Assembly (NCBI GenBank): GCA_015227615.1
Contig: JAALGZ010000006.1
Coordinates: 1,116,001 to 1,180,000, forward strand
From: Labyrinthula sp. Ha
Taxonomy: Eukaryota; Sar; Bigyra; Labyrinthulida; Labyrinthulaceae
Length of the DNA: 64,000 nt
Direction of reading: 5' to 3'
In this document: piece after piece, positions 21,680 through 33,294 of the stretch
Layout: every line of letters starts with the position of its first letter
Numbering within the stretch: the first letter of the stretch is position 1
The notes under the pieces: model-generated
Seen by the model: only the letters and a program-made list of their open reading frames with translations
The model's database searches: none
What the model was told of the DNA's origin: nothing
Translations under genes and position numbers: made by a program

Positions 21680-23656
21680 CTTGCTATTTATCTTTGATAT
21701 TTTTCTTTCTTCTTTGTTTCAGTTTTTTTCTTGCATGAATAATGATTCTTAACGAGAGGTACCGATAGAAATCAGAATGTGAATTTTGGGACATTTAGGC
21801 AGAGGATGATAGGTAGTGTATATCAAACGTCACAGTTATGTTTGTCAGCTATAGTGTAGCTTATGAAGACTAGGTTAGTTATTTAGATAAAAACAATGAA
21901 AATACCGATGTAATGAAGTATTTAGTTAAACTATAACAGCATTTTTATATCAGTGTAATGTCCTAGACTGGCTTATTTAACTCAATAGAAGCGTTTAGGT
22001 ATTAGTTTAACAGAATTAATACTTTTTAGTTGGCTAATTAAGTAATAATTTCCTTTAATGATAATTTAGTGTAATTTTTTTATCTATTTAAAGCTTAGTT
22101 TAAGGTTCCAATTTCCTTAAGAATACTTACTATACATTTTTATATGTTTATATCTCGAGAGGATTGGTGTTTTGCTGGAGAAATCTCTAAACGTATCGTT
22201 GCGTCAAACTTTGTTGGTTGATAGCCTAAGGTAAGAACTATATGATTGATGAAAATAATCCAAAGCATCATAACTATTTTACTACCTATTTTTCTAAGTA
22301 TATTAAGTATCACATACTAACAGGATGCTAAAGTAGCCTCTCGTACAAACGTAATCATTATTATTGATAGTAGGCTCATAAACAGTGAGTAGATAGAGTG
22401 TTAGCAATCTAATTTTGCGAATTTTCCAATGAAAAGAATTCTGTGCAATAATCAGTAATAAGCAATAGTGGCAATCACAATTAAGGAAAAGCACCAAGGC
22501 TTAAGAAAGTAAACCAAGTGGCCAGTAAAAGTTATTAAGAAAATCAGCAGATAGTTACCGCATAATAAACCTTCCATGAATCAAAGAAGCCCATCGCGAC
22601 TTACATTAGGTTAGATTTAGTTACCTTGAAATTTATACAAGTGTTTAATCAAGTTGATGAGTTTCTACTTTAACCCAAAGAGCATCCATTAGCACAAAAG
22701 GTTAAACTTTTTTGAAAACTATTCTAAAGTACCATTAAGATCTATAAAAAATAATATTTAGTAAGAAAATGAATTAAAACTTTTAATTTGATGGCTGCCT
22801 TTACTCCGGAAAAATTGGTCGATTAAAAAAAGATGTTAGTCTCGCTCAGGTCTACGAGTAGCTTAGAGTTTGCTATCTTTTCGTCTCCTGGTAAAATAAG
22901 TATTAAATTTTATAAAGTTTATCAACTGTTTTTTGAAATGTGCTTTGATACTGATTATCAATAAGAAATTTGGAATTTTGATTCGCATCAAGTGGTTCTA
23001 GGCTATTTTTTATTATCTAAAGATTATGAATAATCTATCTAAATTATTGGAAACTTATCAGGATCCATCAATAAAAAAAGTACGCAAAAGTTCTATTAAT
23101 AAATTATAAATAAATCTAGTCCGTCCCCTTGTTCCTATCCATGTTGCGATAATAATTCATTTCTCTTAACTATTATCTCTTTGAGCACACTAATATTCAT
23201 GTTTGAGAAGTATAAGGACTAATCTTATGATAAAGCAACATGGAGCACTCTTCTTCGGGAAAAGATATATACAATTATTCTAGCGTGTTTGTGGAAGTTA
23301 ATCGTGAAGGGACAAAAAATTCACAAGCGAGTAAAAAGCAGGAATTATAGACAGTGAACCATGAACAGAAAAATTTTATCATCTAAGAATATTTAATGAT
23401 GAATCACGAAGAAAATAAGAAACTAAACAATTCTAAATGGTAGAATACCATAAAACATACCAACGAAAAAACTCATACCACAGGGGAAAAAGATTCTTTT
23501 AGGAGAAGCAACTAAGCTTGGTCGAGTAGAGAATCCTAAACTTATAAAATATATAAGGTTTAGTAGCTATTACTTATGGTTTTTCTCATAAGAACTCCCT
23601 GTAGTGAGGTACTTTAAAGTCTCTACCGTGGTTGTAACAACGTAAGACTTACGACG
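21680..23656. other. Gene-free AT-rich region
   Basis: I see no gene here. About 22945-23000 is a fragment of the TA-inserted TIR element family found complete at 29.6 and 34.5 kb. Confidence 0.6.
22945..23000 (+). repeat. Fragment of the TIR element family
   Basis: CTGATTATCAATAAGAAATT followed by a TTTTGATT...CATCAA...GTTCT series matches the subterminal part of the two longer copies at 29.6 and 34.5 kb. Confidence 0.5.
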
Positions 23657-24400
23657 ATGACTAGTAAAGTCTCTTCTGGAAAATTAGCCCAAAATGAAGA
23701 AATTTCGGAAAAATTTAATTATAGATTGAACAACTCAGAGAGAAGCATGCTTGACGCAGAATCCCAGGATATTAAGGAACGACGATTCAAATTAGTTGTC
23801 TTAGGCACTACGGGAGTTGGTAAGAGCTGTCTTGCGCTTCGATTCGTAAAAGGCATGTTTGACGAAGAGCAGCTACCTACTATCGGTGCGGCATACATGA
23901 CGAAGACGAAAATTCTAGATGTAACAATTAAGAAAGGTGAAGATGAAGTGGATGAGACTGTGACAACAAAATTTACATATGAAATTTGGGATACTGCAGG
24001 TCAGGAAAGATATGAAGCAATTACTCCTCTCTATTACAGATCTGCTGAAGCTGCTATTGTCGCATTTGATCTCTCTACATCGCCTAGTTTTGAAAAAGCT
24101 AAAATGTGGTTAGACAGATTGCAAAAAGAAAGACCAGATTCAAAGATGCCAATTGCTATTGTTGGAAATAAGGCCGACCTTCCTAAGCACGATGTTTTAG
24201 AGCATGATATTGAAGCATTTGTCCAAGAGAAAAGTGCAGATGCCAAGTTGAAGTACTTCAAAACAAGTGCCAAAACAGGTGAAAACATCGAGGAAGTTTT
24301 CTCTTGGTTAGCAAAAAACTTGGCACCAGAAGTTCCTAGAAAGGTAAGGAAGCAGACTCTTTTGACTTCACAAGAGAAAGAAGATCCAGGATGTTGTTGA
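23657..24400 (+). CDS. Rab5-type small GTPase
   Basis: A 247-aa intronless Rab, most like Rab5, which controls early endosome fusion. Seen: P-loop GTTGVGKS (Rab5 has GESAVGKS), switch I TIGAAYMTKT, switch II WDTAGQERYEAITPLYYRSAEAAIV, NKAD (guanine specificity), SAK (G5), and a C-terminal GCC prenylation end. FVKGMF and AAYMTKT are Rab5-like subfamily features. There is a 43-residue N-terminal extension and about a 13-residue acidic insertion between switch I and switch II (KKGEDEVDETVTT), in the beta2-beta3 hairpin. The ATG at 23657 follows a stop-rich upstream region. It converges on the PEX11-like gene with 46 bp between stops. Confidence 0.88.
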   Translation: MTSKVSSGKLAQNEEISEKFNYRLNNSERSMLDAESQDIKERRFKLVVLGTTGVGKSCLALRFVKGMFDEEQLPTIGAAYMTKTKILDVTIKKGEDEVDETVTTKFTYEIWDTAGQERYEAITPLYYRSAEAAIVAFDLSTSPSFEKAKMWLDRLQKERPDSKMPIAIVGNKADLPKHDVLEHDIEAFVQEKSADAKLKYFKTSAKTGENIEEVFSWLAKNLAPEVPRKVRKQTLLTSQEKEDPGCC

Positions 24401-24446
24401 AGTTGATGTAAGGTTGGGAGTTTACAATGTAGATTTGTACATAAAT

Positions 24447-25061
24447 TTAACTCACTTTCAGTACTCTACGTATGCTGTCTGCTAAATCCTCTTCATCTCT
24501 TTTGATAAAATATAAATCAAAAGCTGACTTAACGAATTTATTATAAGTAAAAAGGATCAAGCATTTTGATTTTTGTTTAGATGAAAGTAACAAGCTATCC
24601 TCTAGATGCACTAGTACCTCAACGTAGTCAAAATCATCAGATATCTTCAATAGCATGGCTGTAAGCTGTTCAAAGGCATCTTTATTAGAGAGCTCAGATA
24701 CACAGAAAGCTTTCCATATCCCTCGAAGTACCTGATTACCTAGCAACAAAGAGTTGTACATCGCCTTGAACTCTTCCATGGAAATAACGCTTTCTTCGCA
24801 AAGCCAGATTAATTTTTGCTTGAAAGAAAACTTTGCGCACAGGGAAGTTATTTTTTCGATCACATACATCTGGTTTTCAACATTTGCTGCAATAAACTGC
24901 CCGATGCTGAGAAACCTCCTAATCGGAATAAGAGCGTGCTGCAAGTGCCTAGACCTGATTGAGATGAGGAAACCAAGGACAAGACAATTGTCTTGACTCA
25001 GTCTTCCAGTTTTTTCAAGGAACCCGGTCAAACTAAGAAAACTGGGCCAGTTAAACTTCAT
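24447..25061 (-). CDS. Possible PEX11-like peroxisomal membrane protein
   Basis: A 204-aa protein from the ATG at 25061. The frame continues upstream to 25103 but only with a GTG, so the start is uncertain. A GTAAG...TTCTTAG stretch overlapping the start could also be an intron. The N-terminus (FLSLTGFLEKTGRL, then IRRFLSIGQFI) recalls PEX11, which has FLxKTxGRDKL followed by aRKxFRLgKf, and proliferates peroxisomes by tubulating their membrane. The rest is alpha-helical, amphipathic and weakly conserved, as in PEX11, and length is close to the family's 230. The similarity is faint. An unrelated helical protein is possible. Confidence 0.35.
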   Translation of the reverse strand: MKFNWPSFLSLTGFLEKTGRLSQDNCLVLGFLISIRSRHLQHALIPIRRFLSIGQFIAANVENQMYVIEKITSLCAKFSFKQKLIWLCEESVISMEEFKAMYNSLLLGNQVLRGIWKAFCVSELSNKDAFEQLTAMLLKISDDFDYVEVLVHLEDSLLLSSKQKSKCLILFTYNKFVKSAFDLYFIKRDEEDLADSIRRVLKVS

Positions 25062-25247
25062 TCTTACCTTTTTTAAATGAATACAATGCAGAAAGATTAA
25101 CACTATTATCCTAAACGGCTAATTTCAGATTAAAGAACTCTTGTTCTTCTTAAACGGAAAGGGCCATTTTAGACTCTTCATCTTAATTTAAAGTAGATAT
25201 TAAGAAGCTATATAAAGAGCAAGATAAGTCTTAACATTGCCATGGGT

Positions 25248-26526
25248 TTACTTGTTAACAATGAAAAACTCTTCCAAGATACTTAAACACCTCTTGTCAA
25301 AGAAGCCACCCATGCTCAGAAAAGGTCTATAGCTTGGTGTATATGAAAAAACGAGCTTTTTCTCTGGGTGAAATATTATCATACTTCCTCCAGATTCACC
25401 CCAGCCTCTAAATCCATGCAGGCTTGGTGCATGTTTAGCAAAATCACTTTCTCCAAAAACACAGAAGCCACCTTTGTCGAACGCTACATCAAATCCAAAG
25501 ATGAAATCGTATTTCTTAATAACATCAGAAAGCATCAAATCTCGTGTATCCTCTGAAAGAATAGGTTGCTCTTGGAAGAGCATGGCATTGGTCAGCCCAG
25601 CCAAACTCCTTGCATTAGAAAGCATTCCAAAACTAGGCATCTCCAACTGGAAATATTCTGGGTACAGCTTATCTGCCTTCAGATCAAACGAATAAAAGCA
25701 TTAAGCCTTGATTGGTTTCTTCGCATGCTTGACTGTCTTCTTCACTAGTGCTGGAGTCTTTACAGAAAACTGAAACACAATAAATTTTCGCAACATTGTA
25801 AGGATAGAGTCTGTCCTTCCAGCCACTGCATGTTCATCTGAGTTTCCACAGGTAATCCCTCTACTTTCACCAATCAGAGGCAAAATATCTTCTCGTAAAA
25901 TTTCACCAGTTGTTTTCTCAACGGTTGATTTAAACACTTCGTTCATCTAAAATCCACGTGTCGTTGCATGATAGGCTCTAGACTTTTTTCTATTGGTTGT
26001 TTTGATTTGTTTGACTTAATCAAATCATTGTTATTCCAAAAGAGTGTTTTCTTACTCAAATGTTCTTTCAACTTCCCTTCATCTCTCAATAGATCAAATG
26101 ACATTTTTTCTTTCAGTGAATCTATATAAGCCAGCCCTGCATCGTGCCTTAGTACATCCTCTACTAAAATCTCTCTTCTTTCAAAATCGCTCTGCTCAAA
26201 CTCTGGGAAGTAATCAGTGAGTGAGTTTTCATAAGCCAATTTTCCTTGATCTACTAGGTATGCAGCAATGAAGTTTGTCACGATTTTCCCACTAGAAGCT
26301 ATTCTTTGTATTGAATTCTCATTATAAGATTCACCCATAACTCTCCCATACATGTCGAGTACTTTTTTTTCATCTAAACGTTATTGAACCACAAATGCAT
26401 ACTTTCATAAATGCAGAGCTGAGCACCACTTTTCTCAAACTTCTTTTGAAAGTTCAGCTCAAAAATCTTAGCTACAGTTTCGTACTTGGAAGTTTGTTTC
26501 AGTGTTTTTATCTCATACTTTGACAT
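25248..26526 (-). pseudogene. Broken beta-lactamase-like serine hydrolase (LACTB/class C type)
   Basis: Host serine-hydrolase gene of the penicillin-binding/beta-lactamase fold. Exon 1 (26403-26526) and exon 2 join cleanly across a 29-nt intron (26374-26402) to give SGAQLCIYE then NEKKVLDMYGR, the family's GAAVxVYxDGKxVxDLWGG. The catalytic SxxK is SSGK, and VEDVLRHDAGL is VRxLLSHxAGL. Further on, the frame needed for the conserved AYHATTRGF block is shifted from the exon-2 frame. That block is followed by an in-frame TAG just before MNEVFKST, and an in-frame TAA precedes the C-terminal LEMPSFGMLSNARSLA part. One frameshift plus two stops with no plausible intron across them suggests a recent pseudogene. 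Sequence error could explain the frameshift but hardly both stops. Confidence 0.7.
26374..26402 (-). other. Spliceosomal intron, 29 nt
   Basis: GTATGC to GTTTAG in the hydrolase pseudogene. Splicing restores the conserved beta-lactamase N-terminal strand pair. Confidence 0.85.
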
Positions 26527-26652
26527 TCTTCTTTATTCTTTAATTTTACTTTGATATTTACTTTTTGTATGAAGTGGACATTTAGTCCCGGAAATATTTT
26601 CAAAACTTAGAACAATTTTCCGCAGGAAAAGGTAAGTTTCGCATTTCCGTCT

Positions 26653-26664
26653 TTTTGGGCAATT
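26653..26664 (+). promoter_or_regulatory. TTTTGGGCAATT promoter element
   Basis: An exact copy of the 12-mer, 127 bp upstream of the start of the hydrolase pseudogene (which runs leftward). It may still serve as its promoter element. Confidence 0.5.
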
Positions 26665-27632
26665 ATTGCTATCCGTGTGGACAATGTTGATATAAATCCA
26701 GAGTTCTTACCAGTTAAGATAGAGAGCACAAAGATTAAGAGACTTGATGCTTATTTCTAGGATAAATTGAAGATGGATTGACGCGTATAGATTTCCTCAT
26801 TGGCAAGAAAGGGAGCTATGGCATTGGTTGAACTGAAGATTAAACCATTTCATCTTTTTGGAGAGCTACTTGACTCTTTACAATTGCTTTCGCTATATCG
26901 CTACAGGCTAATATTCAGTTTTCGATAGTGGAATATCTTACCCTACTAAGTATGTAGTTTTACCGGACCCAACGCTTGAACAGGTTCTAAAGTGTATCTT
27001 TGACACTAATTGTAGCCTTTAGGCGCATTTTTGTGCTGTAAAGTATTGATTTATTTGTGTTCTATTTGTTTCTTAACGAGTTCGACGATGACTTTAAAAC
27101 CCTCAAGTTTATTGGTTGCTATAGTAGGTACTATTTCCTGGAGCTTTCTTCCCAAACAGTAAACTAAAGGGAATGTTCCCACTATGAGCCCAATGGTCCT
27201 TTAATTATTTGACTATTCTATTAACATATTCATAATTAGGTTCACTTAACTACAAATATGATTATTCAAAATTAGACAAAAGGCGAATTAATAAGCTTTA
27301 TTTTTGATTCCATTGCCATGTGTGGCACGGTTGCCATATTTTTACTTGTTCGTATGTGATTCCCAGTATTTTCGGCTATCAGCTCATCGAGTTCTATCTC
27401 ATTTCTTTTTATTGCCTAAAACTGCGTGTTATATCTTTTAATTCCCGAAGTAAAAAATATGTTCGAGCTAACTGTAGTAAACATATGGTGGTTAGAACGC
27501 TACTAAATGATGAATTATTTGGATACTCCTTAAAAAAGTGCAATATACCAATGCAGTGATCACCACTAGAAATATTTACAGAAGAATCTGTCGAGCCTTT
27601 CCTGCAAAAATCGAGTCATATTATACTGAAAT

Positions 27633-27960
27633 ATGGCCCAGGATAAGCAGCCCCTGGAACCATTATATTCTCTTGAGTCTGCGACACCTCTAAACCTCAA
27701 CAAAGTCCAAGACATTATCAGAAAAATTTGCGCAGAAAACATTCATGTAGACATCTCAAGAGTTACTTCTAAGAATTTCATTCAAACAACACTATGATTA
27801 CCAATTATTTGGTACAAATGGTGACATAGAAGTAGCTAAGAAAATAAACTTAAATTGTAATGCAGACCCATTTACCGCACCTTGGAATTTGACCTCCCCC
27901 TGACTTCGAACTAGTGATAAAGAGGAAAGATACAACACAACAAGGACATGTGCTATTTCA
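27633..27960 (+). pseudogene. Decayed coding fragment, family unknown
   Basis: A stretch with protein-like composition starts MAQDKQPLEPLYSLESATPL and continues with KVQDIIRKICAENIHVDISR, then is interrupted. A second plausible stretch in another frame contains QLFGTNGDIEVAKKINLN. It is clearly broken. I do not recognise the family. It could be a host gene remnant or part of an old mobile element. Confidence 0.3.
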
Positions 27961-29613
27961 TTGGAAGTTCTGATGGTATATTATAATTTATTTGATAGAT
28001 TTTTTAAAGTAATAGGATTCATTTTGATGTTGATATTTGTTAAGTTACCGTAATGAAATCTTCAGTTGTGCTGCAACCTATAAGTATTAAGCAAAAAAAA
28101 AACAACACCTGTTTGAACCACGTGCAACTCATCGATAAATTGGATTATTCGAATCAACAAATAAAATACCTCTACCTCGCTAGGACAGATTAAAGCAATA
28201 AAACATGAGAAAGTTAGCTTGGAATCACCCAGCACAAATTAACGTTATGAAGTCGCGATTCTTAAATGTAGCCCCACGAACTAAAGCCCAAACGTAACCA
28301 TAATTCTTAAATTAAAAAATTAAGAGAACTAAAGCCAGTAAGATTTTTTTTGTTCCCTCTAGAGACTTTCGAAGCACTTTAATCATATCTGATGAGAAAA
28401 GAGCAACCATGGATAACATAGAAATTGTTGAATAAGAACATATGTTATATAATCTTCTTTTAGTTACCCAATTCCTTAACAATAACCAAGACACGATAAC
28501 GTTTAGTATATCAAACAAGAATTAAATATTGGTCACTAAAAGATATAGATGTTTTTTTCCTTACACTCTAGTACAGCGCTTGGAACATCTTGAACTTAAA
28601 AATAATTATTAATGAGCAATAATCTTTGTATCCAAGAAAAAAATTAGAATCCATCGCATTAAGAAATAAAAATAGGATATTCGTTTATTGATTAGAAAGT
28701 ACAGATATAACTGTTTTCAGTGGTTAAACATAAAATTAAGTAGTAAGATATTATATTTATAAATTATTCTCGATCGAGGATTCATTTCATTCTAGAATAA
28801 ATGGTCAAACAAAACACGAACTCTTTCCTTTCAAAATAAATTTATACAACATTGTATCTTAGGATTAGAGGATTGTACAATATTAGTTATTAAAAAAAGG
28901 AATACATTCTCTGGTCTTGAAAAACTCCGGAATATTTTGGTATTTAGACACAGGTAAGTTTAAAACTAAGATATAAGCAGATATAAAGCTACCTGTAGAT
29001 GCTTAGAACTAAGTTTTCAAAATGAGTCTTCATTTACTTGCTGGAACTTTTGAGCAATTTTTAGCGTGTTAGAGTGTATCTCAGTACCATATTGAGAAAG
29101 ATATAGGTAAAGAAGAGTCAAGTATTTTGGGATTCATGAGCAGCGAGTTAATTGGTGATATTTGAAAATCTAATAAAAAATGCACCAAGTAATTTCATGG
29201 ATTCTAAACTAGGAACTGATTGAGAACTTCGACATCCGTGACTTAGTTTTGGGGCTACTAAAGACTCCAAAATTTGCTTTGAATGTGCTTGGACTTGAAT
29301 TCAATTTATAGTCTAAATGCGCAAAAATTGTTATAGTTTCTTCGAGTACAATTATGTATTTAAAGTTTTCCACTTCTCTCAATTTAGACTAACTTGCAAA
29401 TAAGTTGATAATTAATTATATTCTAACCATTTAAATTGAGTTTGAGTTCGAGGATACTGAAATCTTCAAGAACATAATTTATTCAGCCTACATTCATGGT
29501 AAGAACTAATGCATATATGCTCAAGTGCATAGAATGTTTAACTGTGATAACAAGGAAGTTTGAAGACCTGTAAGAGCAAACATAGAACATATAATTTTAT
29601 ATACTCAAGCAAC

Positions 29614-30095
29614 TAGGGGTCGTATTTGATAAACATTATCACTAATTATTTGTTAATCACTTTGATTCTGATTATCAACAAAAGAATTTAAATTTTAATT
29701 TTTATCAAATGATTTTGATTATATTTTGATTATATATTGATTATCAATAACAACTTAGGCCATATGGCCCTGGGCAAAGTAGCTCAAAAACATATTTTTT
29801 CTTTATGCATCATATAAAACACTAAATAAAAGGGCAATTTCGTCCGGTAAAATCCCGTAATAGAATCCAGTACAGCCATATGCGCCGTATTTCGAAGAAT
29901 TTCATATGGTGGCAAAATGAATTATAGATTTTTTGACCGCTTAGCCCCAGGCTATGTGGTCAAATTCATTGTTGATAATCAACTGATCATCAATAATCAA
30001 TAAAAATGGTTTCAGAATTATCAGAATCAATCAATAAGAAAAACATAGGGAAATTTATTATTGATAAATTATCAATGAGTCAAATCCGAGCCCTA
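29614..30095. mobile_element. Non-autonomous TIR element (MITE-like), copy 1
   Basis: About 480 bp bounded by imperfect inverted ends: TAGGGGTCGTATTTGATAAA at the left, and the complement of GATTTGACTCATTG...with TAGGGCTCGGATTTG at the right. TA at both outer edges fits insertion at a TA target, as in Tc1/mariner-type elements. Subterminal TGATTATCAATAA repeats occur at both sides. It has no coding capacity. Confidence 0.7.
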
Positions 30096-30834
30096 CAAGT
30101 AACTAAGCCTAATCATATTTTTTTGTTGTTCTAGTAACAAAACCATATTTTCTTTCCATTTAAAAACTTGATAGGAGCAAAAAATACTTGTTTCTTTTAG
30201 TGCTCCACGGTATGATGTTGACTTTAAAAAACTGTAGACAAAGGTACCAGTTTCTTAATATAACTTGCGAGAGGGGATGAATCAAGAGTTCTTATGAGCA
30301 AAAAAATAGTTGACAATACATTTATGCTGTAGAATATTTCATTTTATATTGTATATAAAAATATCTACTTGAAATGTAGCCAGGTCACCATTCTCAACAT
30401 TCGTATTGTCAGCTGTACCTGTTGCAATCCAAACAAGAAATGTCACTGGGGCGAACAGCAGTGTTATTATAGCTTGACACCTTACGGAATACTCTAAAGA
30501 TTAAAAAATATATAATTAAACGGATTTTTTTTTGAATGACATTGCACACGGAAGTAAGGGCCACAAACAGAATAATAATGAAGAATCATCTGACATCGTC
30601 AGTACGAGCGTGACGATACCGTGATATGTACCTAATTTATAACAACTGGTTTCTGAACAAAACAATATTTGAAAATTCTTGTTATATTTTCCAAGAATCT
30701 CCGTTCTATTCTTCTTGTTCTTCAGTTATAAGTTATAATTTTGTCACCTCGTATCATTTTTATTGTCCACGTGTATTGGTAACCACTGAAAATGTAATAC
30801 GGCATTACCGGGGATGTATTAACAAGACCTTGGA

Positions 30835-33286
30835 ATGAAGAATATACATCCATCAAAAGAAAATTACAGAGAAAGCGCGAGAATAATACTCATTGACAAC
30901 TACGATAGCTATACTTATAATGTTTCACATGTAAAGTCTCTGTTTCTATCTTTATCTTAGCTTATTGAGGAAATAACTGGTAGTTTACCTGTAGTCATCC
31001 AAAACGATGACTTCGAGACATTTGAGGAAATGACACATACATATAAATTCCCAGAAGACTATGATAAAAGTATAGCTATATTTTTTTAGTTACTTCAGTA
31101 ATAATAAGTCCTGGTCCAGGGACTCCACTGAATAGAAATGATGTTCTACTTTCGGAAAGTGTAGTCAAAGCTTGCATTAAGAGAAACATACCACTTTTTG
31201 GAATATGTCTTGGTCACCAAATTATTTCCCATCTATTTAATTATAAAATAAGATTAGCTTCTGAACCTATGCATGGCAGAATATCCCCTATTTTTCACGT
31301 TGGTACAAACGACCCAGAGTCTCTCTTCTTTGAAATCCCCTCACCTTTTGAAGCAGTACGTTACCACTCTCTTGTCGCACAACAGCTTGATAATAAATCT
31401 TCCCTGAAAATTATTGGGTGGACTGTTAAGGATGAAGAGAAGGAAATCATGGCTGTTGCAAAAAAAGATGAAGAGGCTTCAAAATGTCCATGTTTTGGGG
31501 TTCAGTTTCATCCAGAGTCTATCTGTACTATAGAAGGAAAGAAAATAATGGAAAATTTTATTAGGTTGAGTGATGCCTGGTTGAAAACTATAGGAGAGAA
31601 AAAGGCTATGTATGTTAAGGAGGTAAGTTTAGAAGGATTGAATGATGCAAGTGAGAAGATGTTTGCGGAGTACCTTAAACAAAGAAAGGATCGTGAGAAT
31701 GGAGGAATATTCTACCTTGATTCATCTAAATCAAATAGAACGTCTTCAGCTGGAAATACGAGATTTTCTTATATCGGGTCATCGGCAGGTCCAGCTTCTT
31801 TCTTTGTTGATTACAGCCTTGAAGAGAATGAGTTTAATCTTCGAGTGTTTCGACAGGAAAAGGATTCTAAGAATTTCCGCGTTGCTGTTATAGAAAAAGA
31901 TGCAGATTTGTTCCATTTTCTCGATAAAGAGCTTCAAGACAGAAGAAATAACGTTCCAGTGTATAAAGTTGCAAACGAAGGCATCGAGAAAGTTGCTGAC
32001 AGTTTAACTAATCAGAAACTTATACAGGCAGATTTTCTTTGTGGTTTTGTTGGGTATTTTGGGTACGAGCTTCGACACATTTGTGGTATTAAATCTCTGC
32101 AAGATAATTTTTCATTAACTGCAGCAGTAAAGAAGCAGAGAGTTCTTGCGAATGGATATTGTAAAAAGACATCATCCGAATCTATACCTACTTCTGCGTT
32201 TCTATTTTGTGATCGTGTTATGATCTTTGACGAAGCAAATCATAAGTGTTTCCTCTCAGCCTATACCGAGGATTTTTCTCAGAAGCAACTTGCCCTTCAG
32301 TGGATTAAGCAGATGGAAACCTTTCTTCAAGATCTAAAGTCGTCTAAACCATGTCAAAAGCTTCCTACAGTAGACAAGTTCAATGGGCATCTTTTTGAAC
32401 CTGAAGTTTTGGATCAGTTTTATATGGATCAAGTTCAAAAATGCCGTGAATATATAAGACAAGAAGAATCTTATGAAATCTGCTTAACTCAAAGACTTTC
32501 AATGAAACTACCAAAAAAAATAGACCCTGGACAATTTTATAGATTCCTGCGAAGGCATAATCCTGCACCTTACTCAAGCTTTCTATCTTTTAAATTTGAC
32601 AAGACAGATCTTAGTGTTTGTTCATGCTCACCAGAAAGATTTCTCAAAATCCAAATTGAGCCCTCTAGCAGCGGTTTGATAGGAAAGGCAACTTCGAAAC
32701 CAATAAAAGGAACTATTAGAAGATCGGCAGATCCAGCAGAAGATGAACGATTGAAACAAACTCTTATCAACTCGCAAAAAGACCGGAGTGAGAACCTCAT
32801 GATTGTTGATTTAGTGCGAAATGATCTTGGCCGTGTTTGCTACAAAGTGCAGGTGGAGAACTTGTTTAACATAGAAAGCTTTGAAACTGTACATCAAATG
32901 GTTTCCACAATTCATGGTTACTTTGACCCAGGTATGTTTTAACTCTTCCTCATCAACGTTTAGCTAAGACAACTCCTCTAAAAGTAATAAGAGCTTGTTT
33001 TCCTGGAGGATCTATGACAGGAGCACCAAAGAAACGTAGTATGGAACTCATCAACTCTTTGGAAAAAAGTCAGCGCGGATTGTATTCAGGAAGCATAGGT
33101 TTCATAAGTCTAAACGGAAACTGTGATTTCAATATAGTTATTCGAACACTTCTGTTTGATAAAAGTAAAATTTCTGTAGGAAGTGGTGGAGCGATAACAT
33201 ATCTCAGTGATCCAAAAGAGGAACTAGAGGAAATGAAGTTGAAGATTAGGGTTCTTGAAAGTGCATTGTGGTCCTATCTGAACTAG
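30835..33286 (+). CDS. Fused aminodeoxychorismate synthase PabA-PabB (4 exons)
   Basis: A 789-aa bifunctional enzyme making 4-amino-4-deoxychorismate for p-aminobenzoate and folate. Exons: 30835-30930, 30961-31069, 31090-32931, 32964-33286. The N-terminal glutaminase has DNYDSYTYN, SPGPGTP, FGICLGHQ (nucleophile Cys) and GVQFHPES (His, Glu). The C-terminal PabB part has PAPYSSFLSF, CSPERFL, PIKGTIRR, IVDLVRNDLGRV, TVHQMVSTIHGYF and PGGSMTGAPKKRSMELI. Lys in PIKGT marks aminodeoxychorismate synthase; anthranilate synthase has PxAGTRPR. The fused order is that of plants, fungi and apicomplexans. No plastid transit peptide is seen: the start MKNIHPSKENYRES leads straight into the glutaminase. 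The stop lies 8 bp from the next, convergent gene. Confidence 0.95.
30931..30960 (+). other. Spliceosomal intron, 30 nt, in PabA-PabB gene
   Basis: GTAAAG to TATCTTAG, between TYNVSH and LIEEITG of the glutaminase, in phase. Confidence 0.93.
31070..31089 (+). other. Spliceosomal intron, 20 nt, in PabA-PabB gene
   Basis: GTATAGCTATATTTTTTTAG. Removal is required to bring the first part of the glutaminase into frame with the conserved SPGPGTP loop. It carries an internal TAG. It is the shortest well-supported intron in the window. Confidence 0.92.
32932..32963 (+). other. Spliceosomal intron, 32 nt, in PabA-PabB gene
   Basis: GTATGT to GTTTAG, between the conserved IHGYFDP and ACFPGGSMTGAP blocks of PabB. 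Confidence 0.95.
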
Positions 33287-33294
33287 ATAGATTG

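Larger units (their letters stand above)
26527..30834. other. Gene-free AT-rich region
   Basis: I see no intact gene. It contains a TTTTGGGCAATT element (26653), a decayed coding-like fragment (27633-27960) and one TIR element (29614-30095). Confidence 0.6.

Noticed and set aside
25061-25103. Longer start for the PEX11-like gene
   Set aside because: The extra codons begin with GTG, not ATG, and encode a hydrophobic/His stretch unlike the family.
25248-26526. Reassigned stop codons (TAG/TAA as sense) to explain the broken hydrolase
   Set aside because: About 18 other genes in the window read cleanly with the standard code and end at normal stops, so a pseudogene is simpler.
30835-33286. Anthranilate synthase (TrpG-TrpE)
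   Set aside because: The PIKGT motif with Lys and the PabA-PabB fusion order indicate aminodeoxychorismate synthase.
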